This document shows, one piece after another, positions 32,838 through 41,524 of a DNA stretch of 64,000 bases. The stretch is taken from positions 62,001 to 126,000 of the forward strand of contig FPAN01000004.1 of assembly GCA_900116395.1 (NCBI GenBank), given 5' to 3'. Below the pieces are notes generated by a model. It was not told the origin of the DNA, did no database searches, and saw only the letters and a program-made list of their open reading frames with translations. A program made the position numbers and the translations under genes. Every line of letters starts with the position of its first letter. Position 1 is the stretch's first letter. Source of the DNA: Lachnospiraceae bacterium XBD2001. Lineage in GTDB: Bacteria > Bacillota > Clostridia > Lachnospirales > Lachnospiraceae.

Positions 32838-33806
32838 TTATATAATGTAAAACCATGGTCCCTGTTCGAGATCGTTGCTCTCAATAATAGAGCCGTCCTT
32901 ATCCTTGAATACCAATTCCTGGTTCTGAATGGTCACACGGGTACCGGCCTGAATGGACTTGGTTACGAAGGCATTGGAGCCGATCACGGAATCATGTCCG
33001 ATTACCGTCTCGCCGCCAAGGATAGATGCACCGGAATAAATGGTGACATTGTCCTCAATGGTAGGATGACGCTTCACCCCGTGAAGTGCCTGTCCTGCAG
33101 CGGTAGAAAGCGCACCAAGAGTAACACCCTGGTAGACCTTCACGTGCTCACCAATCTCCGTAGTAGAACCGATTACCACGCCGGTTCCATGATCGATGAA
33201 GAAATATTTACCAATGGTTGCGCCCGGATGAATATCGATTCCGGTCTTGGAATGGGCATACTCCGTCATCATACGTGGAATGAGCGGTACGTTCAGAAGG
33301 AACAGCTCATGGGCCAAACGGTTGATGGTGGTGGCAAGAATTCCCGGATAAGAGAGAATAATCTCATCCTTATTGAATGCCGCCGGATCTCCCTGGAACG
33401 TTGCTTCCAAGTCCGTATTTACATACTCACGAATCATTGGAATCCGGTTACAGAAGGTCAGCGCCAGACAATAAGCCTGGGCATTGATTTTCTCCTCATC
33501 CAATGTACCTTCCGGATTCTCGGTATAGAACTGGTACCGAAGAACGATTCCAATCTGCTTACTTAAGTTGTACAGCACATCCTCAATCAGCACGATTAAG
33601 TTGCCGTACTCACTGTAACTCTTGTAAAATTTGTCCCGATAAAACCCCGGCAGAAGCATACGAATCAGCTTCTTCGTAATGGTACGAACCGCTTCCTGAT
33701 CCGGCATGTTGTATGCCATCATCTTGTCGACGGCTCTGCCCTTCTTATAATCAGCCAAAATATCGTCAACCAGCTTATTTACTTCATTGCTTTCTTGCGT
33801 TCCCAT
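32838..33806 (-). CDS. epsC: serine O-acetyltransferase
   Basis: 322 residues, EpsC/CysE type. An N-terminal helical domain is followed by a left-handed beta helix of hexapeptide repeats: GIDIHPGATIGKYFFIDHGTGVVIG, KVYQGVTLGALS and HPTIEDNVTIYSGASILGG (about 195-290). The catalytic His pair is HPG and DHGTG. It makes O-acetylserine from serine and acetyl-CoA. First gene of the long minus-strand run, with its own sigma-A promoter 40 bases upstream. Confidence 0.93.
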   Translation of the reverse strand: MGTQESNEVNKLVDDILADYKKGRAVDKMMAYNMPDQEAVRTITKKLIRMLLPGFYRDKFYKSYSEYGNLIVLIEDVLYNLSKQIGIVLRYQFYTENPEGTLDEEKINAQAYCLALTFCNRIPMIREYVNTDLEATFQGDPAAFNKDEIILSYPGILATTINRLAHELFLLNVPLIPRMMTEYAHSKTGIDIHPGATIGKYFFIDHGTGVVIGSTTEIGEHVKVYQGVTLGALSTAAGQALHGVKRHPTIEDNVTIYSGASILGGETVIGHDSVIGSNAFVTKSIQAGTRVTIQNQELVFKDKDGSIIESNDLEQGPWFYII

Positions 33807-33844
33807 GGTAAAAACACCTTTCTATTGTATGCAATATATTTTAA

Positions 33845-33873
33845 AGTATACCATACCTACGGGACTTTACCAA
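33845..33873 (-). promoter_or_regulatory. promoter of the epsC-coaBC-lar run
   Basis: TTGGTA (33873-33868), 17-bp spacer ending in TGG, TATACT (33850-33845): an extended -10 promoter. The remaining 33874-34002 stretch shows nothing beyond AT-rich sequence. Confidence 0.65.
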
Positions 33874-34011
33874 AGGAAATCATGGAATATTTACTGCAAG
33901 ATAAAAAAAGATCCGAACAGTTCCTTGAGAAAAGTTCATAACCTTTAAAGTTTATTTAAGGATAGGCGGATAAGATGTATATAACAACAAAGAACAAGTG
34001 GGGTGACACTT

Positions 34012-34734
34012 ATGGACAAAACAGTATTTAAAAGAATTGAAACCAAATATTTATTAAATGACATTCAGTATCAAGCCTTGTTAGAGCGGATCCGACACAA
34101 GGCCCGGGTGGACGAATATGGAGAGTCTACCATCCTTAATATATATTTCGATACACCTGATTTTCGCTTGATCCGCACCTCCCTGGAAAAGCCGAAATAC
34201 AAGGAGAAGTTACGCCTCCGAAGCTATGGCGTGCCAACCGAGGACAGTAAGGCCTTCATCGAGATTAAGAAAAAATACGACGGTGTGGTATACAAGCGTC
34301 GCATGACTGCTAGTTATCAGGAATCCTTGGATTACCTGTACTTTGGAAAGAATATTCATAAAAAAAGCCAAATTTCCAAAGAGGTAGATTATTTTCTAGA
34401 TTACTATCAGGGCATTCAACCGGCCATGGCCATCTCCTACGATCGTATTGCTATGATCGGAACTGAGGATCCGGAGCTTCGCATCACTTTTGACACCAAT
34501 ATTCGCTGGCGAAGGGACCATTTGGACTTGCGTTTCGGCAATAAGGGAGAGGACATCCTTCTGCCAGGACAGCATCTGATGGAGATTAAGATTGCCGGAG
34601 CCATGGATCTGGAAGTTGCGTCGATTCTGTCGGAATTACACATCTATCCCACTTCTTTTTCCAAGTACGGAAGCGGATATCAGCTGATGTGTAAAGAGCA
34701 AGAGAACATCCTACTAGTAGAACAGACTGCTTAA
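34012..34734 (+). CDS. VTC-domain (polyphosphate polymerase-like) protein
   Basis: 240 residues from the ATG at 34012, behind GTGGGGTG; a GTG nine bases earlier is less likely. It has the VTC/triphosphate-tunnel layout: FKRIETKYLL at the start, NIYFDTPDF, EKLRLRSYG, FIEIKKKYDGVVYKRR, and a closing LMEIKIAG. In yeast this tunnel makes polyphosphate from ATP; bacterial stand-alone VTC proteins often neighbour CotH or DUF4956 genes, absent here, so the activity is unproven. Confidence 0.85.
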   Translation: MDKTVFKRIETKYLLNDIQYQALLERIRHKARVDEYGESTILNIYFDTPDFRLIRTSLEKPKYKEKLRLRSYGVPTEDSKAFIEIKKKYDGVVYKRRMTASYQESLDYLYFGKNIHKKSQISKEVDYFLDYYQGIQPAMAISYDRIAMIGTEDPELRITFDTNIRWRRDHLDLRFGNKGEDILLPGQHLMEIKIAGAMDLEVASILSELHIYPTSFSKYGSGYQLMCKEQENILLVEQTA

Positions 34735-34819
34735 GAAAATGATGAGCTATGAAAAAGGATGCAAGCTTGCAGGGGCGGTGTATAATAGATGATATAGTCA
34801 AATATTGCAGGAGAATCAG

Positions 34820-35626
34820 ATGTTTGCTTTATACGAAAATAGAGAAAACGAATTTGAATTGTATCACAAACGTTCCAAGCACGTGCCTCCGCACTTGCAT
34901 GGAGCCATCGAAATGATTTATGTTACCAACGGAACGTTAGAAGTTGGTATTAGACAAGACTTGTTCCACATGGAGAAGGGAGATTTTGCCCTGGTATTCC
35001 CGGATGTCATCCATCACTATCAGGTCTTCAGTACGGAGAAGTGTACCGCCACTTATCTTCTGGTCAATCCGATTATGAGCGGAAGTTACCATTCTCTGTT
35101 GCAACAGAAGTTACCGAAGAATCCGGTAATTCCGCATGACAAGCTTCATCCGGATATCATCTATGCCATGGAACATTTAGAACCTACCGAGAGTGGGGCT
35201 ACCGCCGATATGGTACACCAGGCGTTTCTTATGATTATTCTATCCCGCGCTCTGCCACAGCTAGACCTGATGGACCGTTCCGACTTACAGGACGACGACT
35301 TGATCTACCGAACGGTACGCTACATTGCGGAACATTTTACGGAGAATATTTCCTTAACCAGTATGGCGGAAGACCTCTATGTAAGCCCCTATACCTTATC
35401 CCGGGTATTCTCCAACACCTTCCATCGGAACTTCAACCGCTACCTGAACGAATCTCGGTTGCAGTACGCCTGCACCCTGCTGTCCCAGACGGACCAGACC
35501 ATCACCGAGATTTGCATGAATACGGGATTCGAGAGCCAACGTACCTTCAACCGTGTCTTCCAGGACATCTACCATATGTCCCCGAGAGACTATCGCAAAA
35601 GAGCAGAAAATGAGCTGGCCAATTAA
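34820..35626 (+). CDS. AraC-family transcriptional regulator
   Basis: 268 residues from ATG 34820, behind GCAGGAG. An N-terminal cupin-like sensor (VPPHLHGAIEMIYVTNGTLEV, GDFALVFPDVIHHYQ) precedes two C-terminal helix-turn-helix motifs (ENISLTSMAEDLYVSPYTLSRVF, then TITEICMNTGFESQRTFNRVF) at about 175-260. This domain pair usually senses a sugar or small ligand. A perfect TATAAT at about 34777 may be its -10. The last codons and stop are inside a terminator stem. Confidence 0.9.
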   Translation: MFALYENRENEFELYHKRSKHVPPHLHGAIEMIYVTNGTLEVGIRQDLFHMEKGDFALVFPDVIHHYQVFSTEKCTATYLLVNPIMSGSYHSLLQQKLPKNPVIPHDKLHPDIIYAMEHLEPTESGATADMVHQAFLMIILSRALPQLDLMDRSDLQDDDLIYRTVRYIAEHFTENISLTSMAEDLYVSPYTLSRVFSNTFHRNFNRYLNESRLQYACTLLSQTDQTITEICMNTGFESQRTFNRVFQDIYHMSPRDYRKRAENELAN

Positions 35627-35642
35627 GACCAGCTCATTCTTT
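35609..35642. terminator. bidirectional terminator over the AraC stop codon
   Basis: Ten-bp perfect stem AATGAGCTGG / CCAGCTCATT with a ten-nt loop, followed by CTTTTA on the plus strand. It spans the stop codon of the AraC gene and ends four bases before the convergent ZIP gene. Confidence 0.8.
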
Positions 35643-36424
35643 TATCCTAACGCTACATCCAGCGTCATCATCAATGTAAATCCCGCAGCAAAAAGGATGG
35701 TTCCGACATTGCTGTGCTTGCCTTCCGACATCTCCGGAATCAATTCCTCAACAACGACATAGATCATCGCTCCTGCTGCGAAGCTTAAGAAGTATGGTAG
35801 CCAAGGTCCAATCCAAGGTGCCAGTACAATCATAAGGATTGCTCCCAGCGGCTCCACTGCACCGGATAAAATACCGTAGAATAAGGATTTGCCCTTGGAG
35901 ACACCCTTCTCATGCAACGGCATGGAAATAATCGCGCCCTCCGGGAAGTTCTGGATGGCAATTCCAAGTGCCAATGCCAGTGCGCCCATAGCGGATATTT
36001 TCTCATTGCCGGACAGCCAACCGGCATAGACAATACCGACTGCCATACCTTCCGGAATGTTATGAAGGGTTACTGCCAATACCAACATGATGGTCTTGGA
36101 AATATTGGCATGGATTCCTTCGGTTTCCTCACTGTTCATATGCATATGAGGAATGGTGCGATCCAACACCAACAGCAATAACACACCTGCCCAGAATCCA
36201 GCCACTGCCGGAATGAAGGACAACTTGCCCATACCGGCGGCCTGGTCCATGGATGGAATCAAGAGACTCCAGATGGATGCTGCCACCATGACACCGGCAG
36301 CAAATCCCGTTAAGGCACGCTGCAGCATGGGATTCAATTCTTTATTCATAAACAGCACTAAGGCTGCACCAAGTGATGTTCCAAAGAATGGAATTAAGAT
36401 TCCCTGTAATACCTGTATATTCAT
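35642..36424 (-). CDS. ZIP family divalent metal transporter
   Basis: 260 residues, eight membrane helices. The metal-site helices carry HNIPEGMAVG (TM4, about 120) and IQNFPEGAIIS (TM5, about 155), plus SIWSLLIPSMDQA in TM2 and VVEELIPE in TM7. ZIP proteins bring Zn2+, Mn2+ or Fe2+ into the cytoplasm. A GTTAGG-4-CCTAAC palindrome immediately after its -10 suggests control by a metal regulator of the DtxR kind. Confidence 0.92.
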   Translation of the reverse strand: MNIQVLQGILIPFFGTSLGAALVLFMNKELNPMLQRALTGFAAGVMVAASIWSLLIPSMDQAAGMGKLSFIPAVAGFWAGVLLLLVLDRTIPHMHMNSEETEGIHANISKTIMLVLAVTLHNIPEGMAVGIVYAGWLSGNEKISAMGALALALGIAIQNFPEGAIISMPLHEKGVSKGKSLFYGILSGAVEPLGAILMIVLAPWIGPWLPYFLSFAAGAMIYVVVEELIPEMSEGKHSNVGTILFAAGFTLMMTLDVALG

Positions 36425-36457
36425 AATAAATCACCTCGACTTCTGTATTCATTATAT

Positions 36458-36473
36458 GTTAGGTGTTCCTAAC
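36458..36473 (-). promoter_or_regulatory. palindrome resembling a DtxR/IdeR-type metal box
   Basis: GTTAGG-TGTT-CCTAAC is a perfect six-base inverted repeat with a four-base centre, just downstream of the expected start of transcription of the ZIP gene. TTAGG half sites are typical of iron/manganese repressors of the DtxR family. Confidence 0.5.
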
Positions 36474-36482
36474 TTTTCTTAT

Positions 36483-36510
36483 ATAATACCACAGAATAAT
36501 TATATTGCAA
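36483..36510 (-). promoter_or_regulatory. promoter of the ZIP gene
   Basis: TTGCAA (36510-36505), 16-bp spacer, TATTAT (36488-36483). A second TATAAT at about 36451-36456 without a -35 is an alternative. Confidence 0.5.
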
Positions 36511-36515
36511 GCAAT

Positions 36516-38327
36516 TTATTTGACATGTTCTACAAGTTCATTATATATCATCCCGGCATAGGCTTCCTGTCCTGCTTTCTCTACGTGAATACCATCTTCA
36601 TAGAGCCAATCCTGATTGGCTCGAATAAGCTTCACCCAGGAAATCAACTCCATATTGGGGTTGTTTCTGCACAAGGAACGAATGGTTCCGTTGGTTTTGT
36701 ACTGCCATTCTAAGTGTTCCCCGTAGACATTCACCCAATAAATATTCCGATCGGATCCGATGGCGTTGATTAAGGCCTGGCCTGTATCTTCCCGGAAATA
36801 ACCGTTGGTTCCAAGCGCAATGACAACCGTGGTACCAAGGGTTCCTTCGTCCTTCATTTGGTTGATAATCTCAATGGCATCTGTCAGCTGTCTGGATTCC
36901 TTGGCATCGATACGGGCATTGGGCATCAGTTCCATCAATTCCTCCGATGCGCTTAAGAGTACGGAGTCTCCGATGATGGTCACGGAATTCAGATCCACCA
37001 CCGACTCACCATCAATGAATCCGGAGGTCGGTTGTTCTTCCACTGGGGCTGCTTCCGTTCCTTCCGCCGGTGCTTCCTCTTGTTGCTTTTTCTGCTTCTC
37101 CACCGCGCGACGACTCTCTTCTAACTCCTGTCGCAACAGTTCCACATCCGACAATTCATGTCGCGGTGCACGGGCTACCCCAACGATTCCCACACCCATG
37201 ACAAGAATCATAACAACACTGCACAGGAAGAATACAATCTTGCCAAACAACTTCGGGAACTGATGCTTTATAAAAATCCGAGTACCCCAATGGGTCCACT
37301 CTGCCAGCGCCAGAGACAACACAATTCCTGCCGCCACACACTCCGGGCGCTGCATCCACTTCCGATAATGCAAATAGAATACAATGGGATAATGCCAGAG
37401 ATAAATCTCATAACTGCGACTGCCAAGCCAGCGAAGCGGGGCTATATCCATAACTCTGCCAATGGATAAGCGCTCATCCGCCGTCATAAGAATCATCACC
37501 AAAAACAATAAGGACATCAGCTGCAAACCGCCGATATAGGTCCAGGAGGCTTCTCCGTTCATCCAACCGTAAGCCACTACCAAAAGCCCCAAAGCTATAA
37601 CGTAGCATACGTTGTAAATCCAACGGAACGGCAACTCCGTATCCTGTCTGGTACTAATCTTGAAATATCCGCCACACACACCAAGCAGGAAGGAAAACAT
37701 TCTGGTATCCGTGCCGTAATACAGCCGTCCCACGTCTGCTCCTGCCATATAACGATTGGCCATGTAAACAGCCGCCAGCAGACTTCCCATCACAAGAATC
37801 CACAGGGCTCCCTGCTTGCGAATCTTTTTGACCAGCCACAAAAACAGATAGAAAAACAACGGATATACCAGGTAGAACTGCAACTCAATAGCCAAAGACC
37901 AGATATGAAGGAATGGGGTCTGCCCGGCGATTCTTGCGAAGTAGGAAGAATCCCGCAATAATTGCCACCAGTTGTTATATCCCAGAAAAATACTAAGAAT
38001 CTCCGGTCGCTTGCCACCTAAAATCTCCGGAGAAATTAGGTAGAATCCGCCACAGGAAGCAAAGACCATGAAGAACAATCCCGGATAGATGCGAAGCAGA
38101 CGCTTCCCATAGAACCGAAACATGGAGAAGTTCATATTAGACATATCTAAGAAGCTTCGATATCCTACCAGGAATCCGGACAAAACAAAAAATAGGCAGA
38201 CACCAACGTATCCGCCTACCACATCGTAGGGGTACAAATGGAACAGTATCACACCGATGATTGCGATTGCCCGCAATCCGTCCAATCCCTTCATTCGGTT
38301 GTGTTCCATTGGTACACCTGCTTGCAT
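36516..38327 (-). CDS. membrane O-acyltransferase with SGNH domain (OatA-like)
   Basis: 603 residues. Residues 1-390 are an acyltransferase-3 domain with about ten helices (KGLDGLRAIAIIGVILFHLYPY with the conserved His, FFVLSGFLVGYRS). A charged coiled linker follows, and the last ~190 residues are an SGNH hydrolase-like domain with nucleophile in GDSVLLSASE, block III ALGTNGYF and the Asp/His pair in DGIHVEKAG. This is the OatA layout that O-acetylates peptidoglycan and confers lysozyme resistance; other cell-wall polymers are possible. It lies nine bases after the unknown membrane-anchored gene. Confidence 0.92.
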   Translation of the reverse strand: MQAGVPMEHNRMKGLDGLRAIAIIGVILFHLYPYDVVGGYVGVCLFFVLSGFLVGYRSFLDMSNMNFSMFRFYGKRLLRIYPGLFFMVFASCGGFYLISPEILGGKRPEILSIFLGYNNWWQLLRDSSYFARIAGQTPFLHIWSLAIELQFYLVYPLFFYLFLWLVKKIRKQGALWILVMGSLLAAVYMANRYMAGADVGRLYYGTDTRMFSFLLGVCGGYFKISTRQDTELPFRWIYNVCYVIALGLLVVAYGWMNGEASWTYIGGLQLMSLLFLVMILMTADERLSIGRVMDIAPLRWLGSRSYEIYLWHYPIVFYLHYRKWMQRPECVAAGIVLSLALAEWTHWGTRIFIKHQFPKLFGKIVFFLCSVVMILVMGVGIVGVARAPRHELSDVELLRQELEESRRAVEKQKKQQEEAPAEGTEAAPVEEQPTSGFIDGESVVDLNSVTIIGDSVLLSASEELMELMPNARIDAKESRQLTDAIEIINQMKDEGTLGTTVVIALGTNGYFREDTGQALINAIGSDRNIYWVNVYGEHLEWQYKTNGTIRSLCRNNPNMELISWVKLIRANQDWLYEDGIHVEKAGQEAYAGMIYNELVEHVK

Positions 38328-38336
38328 ATTGATTCC

Positions 38337-39200
38337 TTACTGCTCTTTCAGTTCTTTTAAGGTTTCAAAAATTTCTCTTAACGTTGCCATATCCTCATCC
38401 GAATAACCACTTGCTTCCGGATAAGTCATGGGCTTCATATCTTCCTTAACGGTATAAGTCAAATCCACAGACACCTTGATGCTTGCGGTGCGCACTACCA
38501 GATAGTCCCGCTTCACGGAAGCATCCTTCGGAACCGCAATATCTACCGCATTTCCATTGGCAAACGTCACACGAAAATAATCCGACTCCACATCATAAGA
38601 CTCCGGGATTCCCTCGATGGTGTCAATTGGTGTGACGTCATACGTTCCCCAAGCTGTCTCGTTGTTTCCGTGATAAGTCTTGGTCTTCAAATCGAAGGAG
38701 GTAGCTTCATTGCCACCGGTGATGCTGTCGAAGTCTACCACATCCATCAGCTGCTGCACCTGCTCTAAGGTCATATAGCGATCGGACGTATCAACCTTCG
38801 ACTCAATGGCACTGTAAATCATCGGTCCCACCAGAGGAATGGTGGACAGGCTCTCCTTCAGACTTCCCATGAATCGGGTGGTCAGCTGCTTGGTATTCAC
38901 ATAAGTAACTTCTCCGATGCCGGCATAGATATCCGTTAAGACTTCGTCGTTGCTCTTCACGTCTCCATGAATACGAAGGTCCTGCTTCTCTCCGGAAATC
39001 TCGCACTCCGGGAAGAAGGTTGCACCCTCTGTCACCACATTGGCTTCAAAGGTATAGGAGGAATCCCGAAGCTCCTCCATACGGTCCTTCGCTGACAGCC
39101 ACGGTGTGGCAAAGCGATAGGCCCATACACCTCCGATGGTTCCACCTACCACCAGAAGTGTCAAAATTCCCACAAATATTTTTACCCCTGTAGACTTCAT
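38337..39200 (-). CDS. membrane-anchored extracytoplasmic protein of unknown function
   Basis: 287 residues. A single N-terminal helix (IFVGILTLLVVGGTIGGVWAYRF, about 8-30) anchors a mostly beta-type exported domain. I recognise no family. The position just before an OatA-like acyltransferase suggests a cell-wall role (inference). Twenty-eight bases separate it from the PfkB kinase gene. Confidence 0.7.
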   Translation of the reverse strand: MKSTGVKIFVGILTLLVVGGTIGGVWAYRFATPWLSAKDRMEELRDSSYTFEANVVTEGATFFPECEISGEKQDLRIHGDVKSNDEVLTDIYAGIGEVTYVNTKQLTTRFMGSLKESLSTIPLVGPMIYSAIESKVDTSDRYMTLEQVQQLMDVVDFDSITGGNEATSFDLKTKTYHGNNETAWGTYDVTPIDTIEGIPESYDVESDYFRVTFANGNAVDIAVPKDASVKRDYLVVRTASIKVSVDLTYTVKEDMKPMTYPEASGYSDEDMATLREIFETLKELKEQ

Positions 39201-39228
39201 CTTGCCTCTCCTCTATGTATGTATCGTC

Positions 39229-40149
39229 TTACACTTCAATCTCGAACTCTTCCGGAAGGAATCGAGGGCATACATTCTCCTTAGTCGCTATAACGGATGC
39301 TGCCAGACGGGTTCCGATTCTGCAGGCATCCTCTAAGGACTTATTATAGGTAAGTCCCATAGATACTCCGGCAAAGAATGCATCGCCTGCACCGGTGGTA
39401 TCGATAACCTGAACGCTCTTGGCTTCCACGTAACCGGACTCCCCGTCGATGGTTGCATAGACGCTACCCTTATCGCCCAAGGTTACGACCATCATCGGAA
39501 TCTGTGCCAACTTCAGCTTCTGAACTAAGATAGCTTCCATCTCTTCCGGAGTCTTATCATCGTACTCATCGGAGAAGAAAATGCCGGCTTCCTGCTGGTT
39601 ACATACGAAGCAAGCGGTCTGCTTCAACAAGTCACGACGCTCAACCGCAATGGTCATATTGGATACGGCAGCGTATACCTTCTTATTGTATTTCTGTGCC
39701 AGGGAGAAGACGCGCTTCAAGATCTCTTTGTCCATATCGAACTCGATAATGATGCTGTCTGCATCACGGATAATCTCTTCGCCCTGCTCATCTAAAATCG
39801 TAGCAATCTCGGACAAATCCGGACGATTGGAAATGGATGCTACCACATCTCCGGAGTTATCGAAGATGGCCAGCCAAGACCCAAGGCCGTCCTTCACCTT
39901 GCGGATATAATCTACGTTCACCTTGTGATTGCGCAGCTTATTCACAACGTCCTCGCCGATACCACTCTCATCTACCACACTAACGAAGGTTGGACGTAAC
40001 TCTACATTGGCAATGTCCTCTGCAATGTTACGGGCAACACCTCCGTGCACCTGAAGGACACGGCCTACGTTACGGCCGGTCGGAATATACTGCATCAGGG
40101 GATGACCCTTGATATCAACAAATACTGCACCGATTACTACAATTCCCAT
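39229..40149 (-). CDS. PfkB-family carbohydrate/nucleoside kinase (PsuK-like)
   Basis: 306 residues. GGVARNIAEDIANV near 36-49 binds substrate and DTTGAGDAFFAGVSMGL near 248-265 is the PfkB signature with the catalytic Asp. The N-terminal VVIGAVFVDIKG and short lid resemble pseudouridine kinases. No pseudouridine glycosidase neighbours it, so the substrate is uncertain. It heads a three-gene unit with the unknown membrane protein and the OatA-like gene, and has its own TATAAT. Confidence 0.87.
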   Translation of the reverse strand: MGIVVIGAVFVDIKGHPLMQYIPTGRNVGRVLQVHGGVARNIAEDIANVELRPTFVSVVDESGIGEDVVNKLRNHKVNVDYIRKVKDGLGSWLAIFDNSGDVVASISNRPDLSEIATILDEQGEEIIRDADSIIIEFDMDKEILKRVFSLAQKYNKKVYAAVSNMTIAVERRDLLKQTACFVCNQQEAGIFFSDEYDDKTPEEMEAILVQKLKLAQIPMMVVTLGDKGSVYATIDGESGYVEAKSVQVIDTTGAGDAFFAGVSMGLTYNKSLEDACRIGTRLAASVIATKENVCPRFLPEEFEIEV

Positions 40150-40209
40150 ACTAAATCCTCACTTCATTTTCAATGAAAAAACAGGTAATCTTTTTCTTCG
40201 TGAACCTTG

Positions 40210-40215
40210 ATTATA
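40210..40215 (-). promoter_or_regulatory. -10 of the PfkB kinase gene
   Basis: Perfect TATAAT preceded by TG, 60 bases before the start codon and directly after the terminator of the sugar operon. No clear -35. Confidence 0.5.
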
Positions 40216-40225
40216 CACCAGAATA

Positions 40226-40256
40226 CGCAAAACCGCCACCGCAGACGCGGTGGCGA
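40226..40256 (-). terminator. terminator of the sugar operon
   Basis: Nine-bp perfect GC stem CGCCACCGC / GCGGTGGCG with a four-nt loop, followed by GTTTTG on the minus strand. Confidence 0.8.
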
Positions 40257-40268
40257 TTGGAAAGTCAC

Positions 40269-41510
40269 TTATTTTACCTTGGGATGCTTCGCAATCACTG
40301 CTGCAATGGAGACGCCTACCAATGGATTGTATGGAATTAAGGTTGCCTGGAAGGCATGGTAGAGATCCGATTTTCCCGGCCATACCGTGCCAAGCAATTC
40401 GTTTTTCTCATTCAGCTGGTGATACCAGGAACCATGCTCGTGATCTAACACATAGGTATCTAAGTACTCCATCAGCATCTGATAATCCTTGGCGAAGCAA
40501 TCTTCTTCCGTCACCCGATACAAGGTAGCAGAGGTATTGATGGCTTCCGCTAAGGTCCAATGCATGCGATCATGAACAATTGGCTTGCCGTCCCAACCGG
40601 TGGTATAGCATATGCCCGGCGCGCCATCCGCATTCCATGCATCCTCCATGGCCCTGCGATAGAGATTCTTGGCAATGCGATAGTAGTCCTTGGCGCATTC
40701 GCTCTGTTCTCCGTAGGTTGCTGCCGCCCACTGGGTAATCAGTCTTGCCCACTCGATGCCATGTCCCGGGGTTGCGCCGTATGGCTTAAAGGGATCATCC
40801 GGCTTGTCCCGGTTCAGCTCCAACTGTGGTTCCCAGGCTTCATTGAAATGTTCCGGAATACGCCAGTCATTGTTTCTTGCCCATCCAATCACACGGGTAA
40901 TGATACGTTCCGCCCGCTTCCGGTATGTTACATCGCCGGTGGCATCCGTCACTGCTAAAAACGCTTCCACCGAATGCATATTGGCATTCAATCCACGGTA
41001 GGAATCACATTCGCTAAATTCCGTATTCCAGGTATCCTTAGACAGGCCCAACTCTTCGTCCCAGAAATACTGATCGTAGGTGGTAAGCGCCTCTTTTAAC
41101 AGTTCCTCGGAACGTGGTCGCTTGGCAAGGATTGCCGTGGTTGCTGCCAGAATTACGAATGCATGAGCATAACACTGTTTCGTGGGAAGGATGCCACCAT
41201 CTGCCGTTCTACCTGCATACCATCCGCCGTGTTCTGTATCCCGCAGTTCTCCCAACAAGCCCTCTAGCGCTGCGTCAGCCAACGCATCGGCACCATCGTA
41301 TCCCATCATACTTCCGATGCCGTACACGTGGCACATGCGACTGGTAATCCAGGTCTCTCGCGGTCTCTCCTTCCATGGGGTTCCGTCGTCCCCCAAATAA
41401 TAAGAGCCTCCGCCGGGAGATGGGAAAGCGCGTCCAAAAGACAGCAAACGTTCTCCCACCTCTCTGACAAAGGCCTGATTTTCCACAGTATCCAGTTCGT
41501 ATTTTCTCAT
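40269..41510 (-). CDS. AGE-family aldose-ketose isomerase (YihS-like)
   Basis: 413 residues from ATG 41510 (AGGGGG eight bases upstream); an ATG six bases earlier is too close to it. The (alpha/alpha)6 barrel aligns well, from memory, with E. coli YihS: WITSRMCHVY, GGWYAG, NANMHSVEAF, PEHFNEAW, TPGHGIEWAR and KSDLYHAF. These hold the YihS His176, His248, Glu251 and His383 equivalents. YihS isomerises sulfoquinovose and, weakly, mannose. The YihS Arg238 position is Pro here, so an unsulfonated sugar such as mannose is more likely. With the fructokinase it would give fructose 6-phosphate. Confidence 0.88.
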   Translation of the reverse strand: MRKYELDTVENQAFVREVGERLLSFGRAFPSPGGGSYYLGDDGTPWKERPRETWITSRMCHVYGIGSMMGYDGADALADAALEGLLGELRDTEHGGWYAGRTADGGILPTKQCYAHAFVILAATTAILAKRPRSEELLKEALTTYDQYFWDEELGLSKDTWNTEFSECDSYRGLNANMHSVEAFLAVTDATGDVTYRKRAERIITRVIGWARNNDWRIPEHFNEAWEPQLELNRDKPDDPFKPYGATPGHGIEWARLITQWAAATYGEQSECAKDYYRIAKNLYRRAMEDAWNADGAPGICYTTGWDGKPIVHDRMHWTLAEAINTSATLYRVTEEDCFAKDYQMLMEYLDTYVLDHEHGSWYHQLNEKNELLGTVWPGKSDLYHAFQATLIPYNPLVGVSIAAVIAKHPKVK

Positions 41511-41524
41511 ATGCATTTCCCCCT

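Noticed and set aside
40269..41510. Calling the isomerase a sulfoquinovose isomerase
   Set aside because: The Arg238-equivalent is Pro and no sulfoglycolytic partner gene is present.
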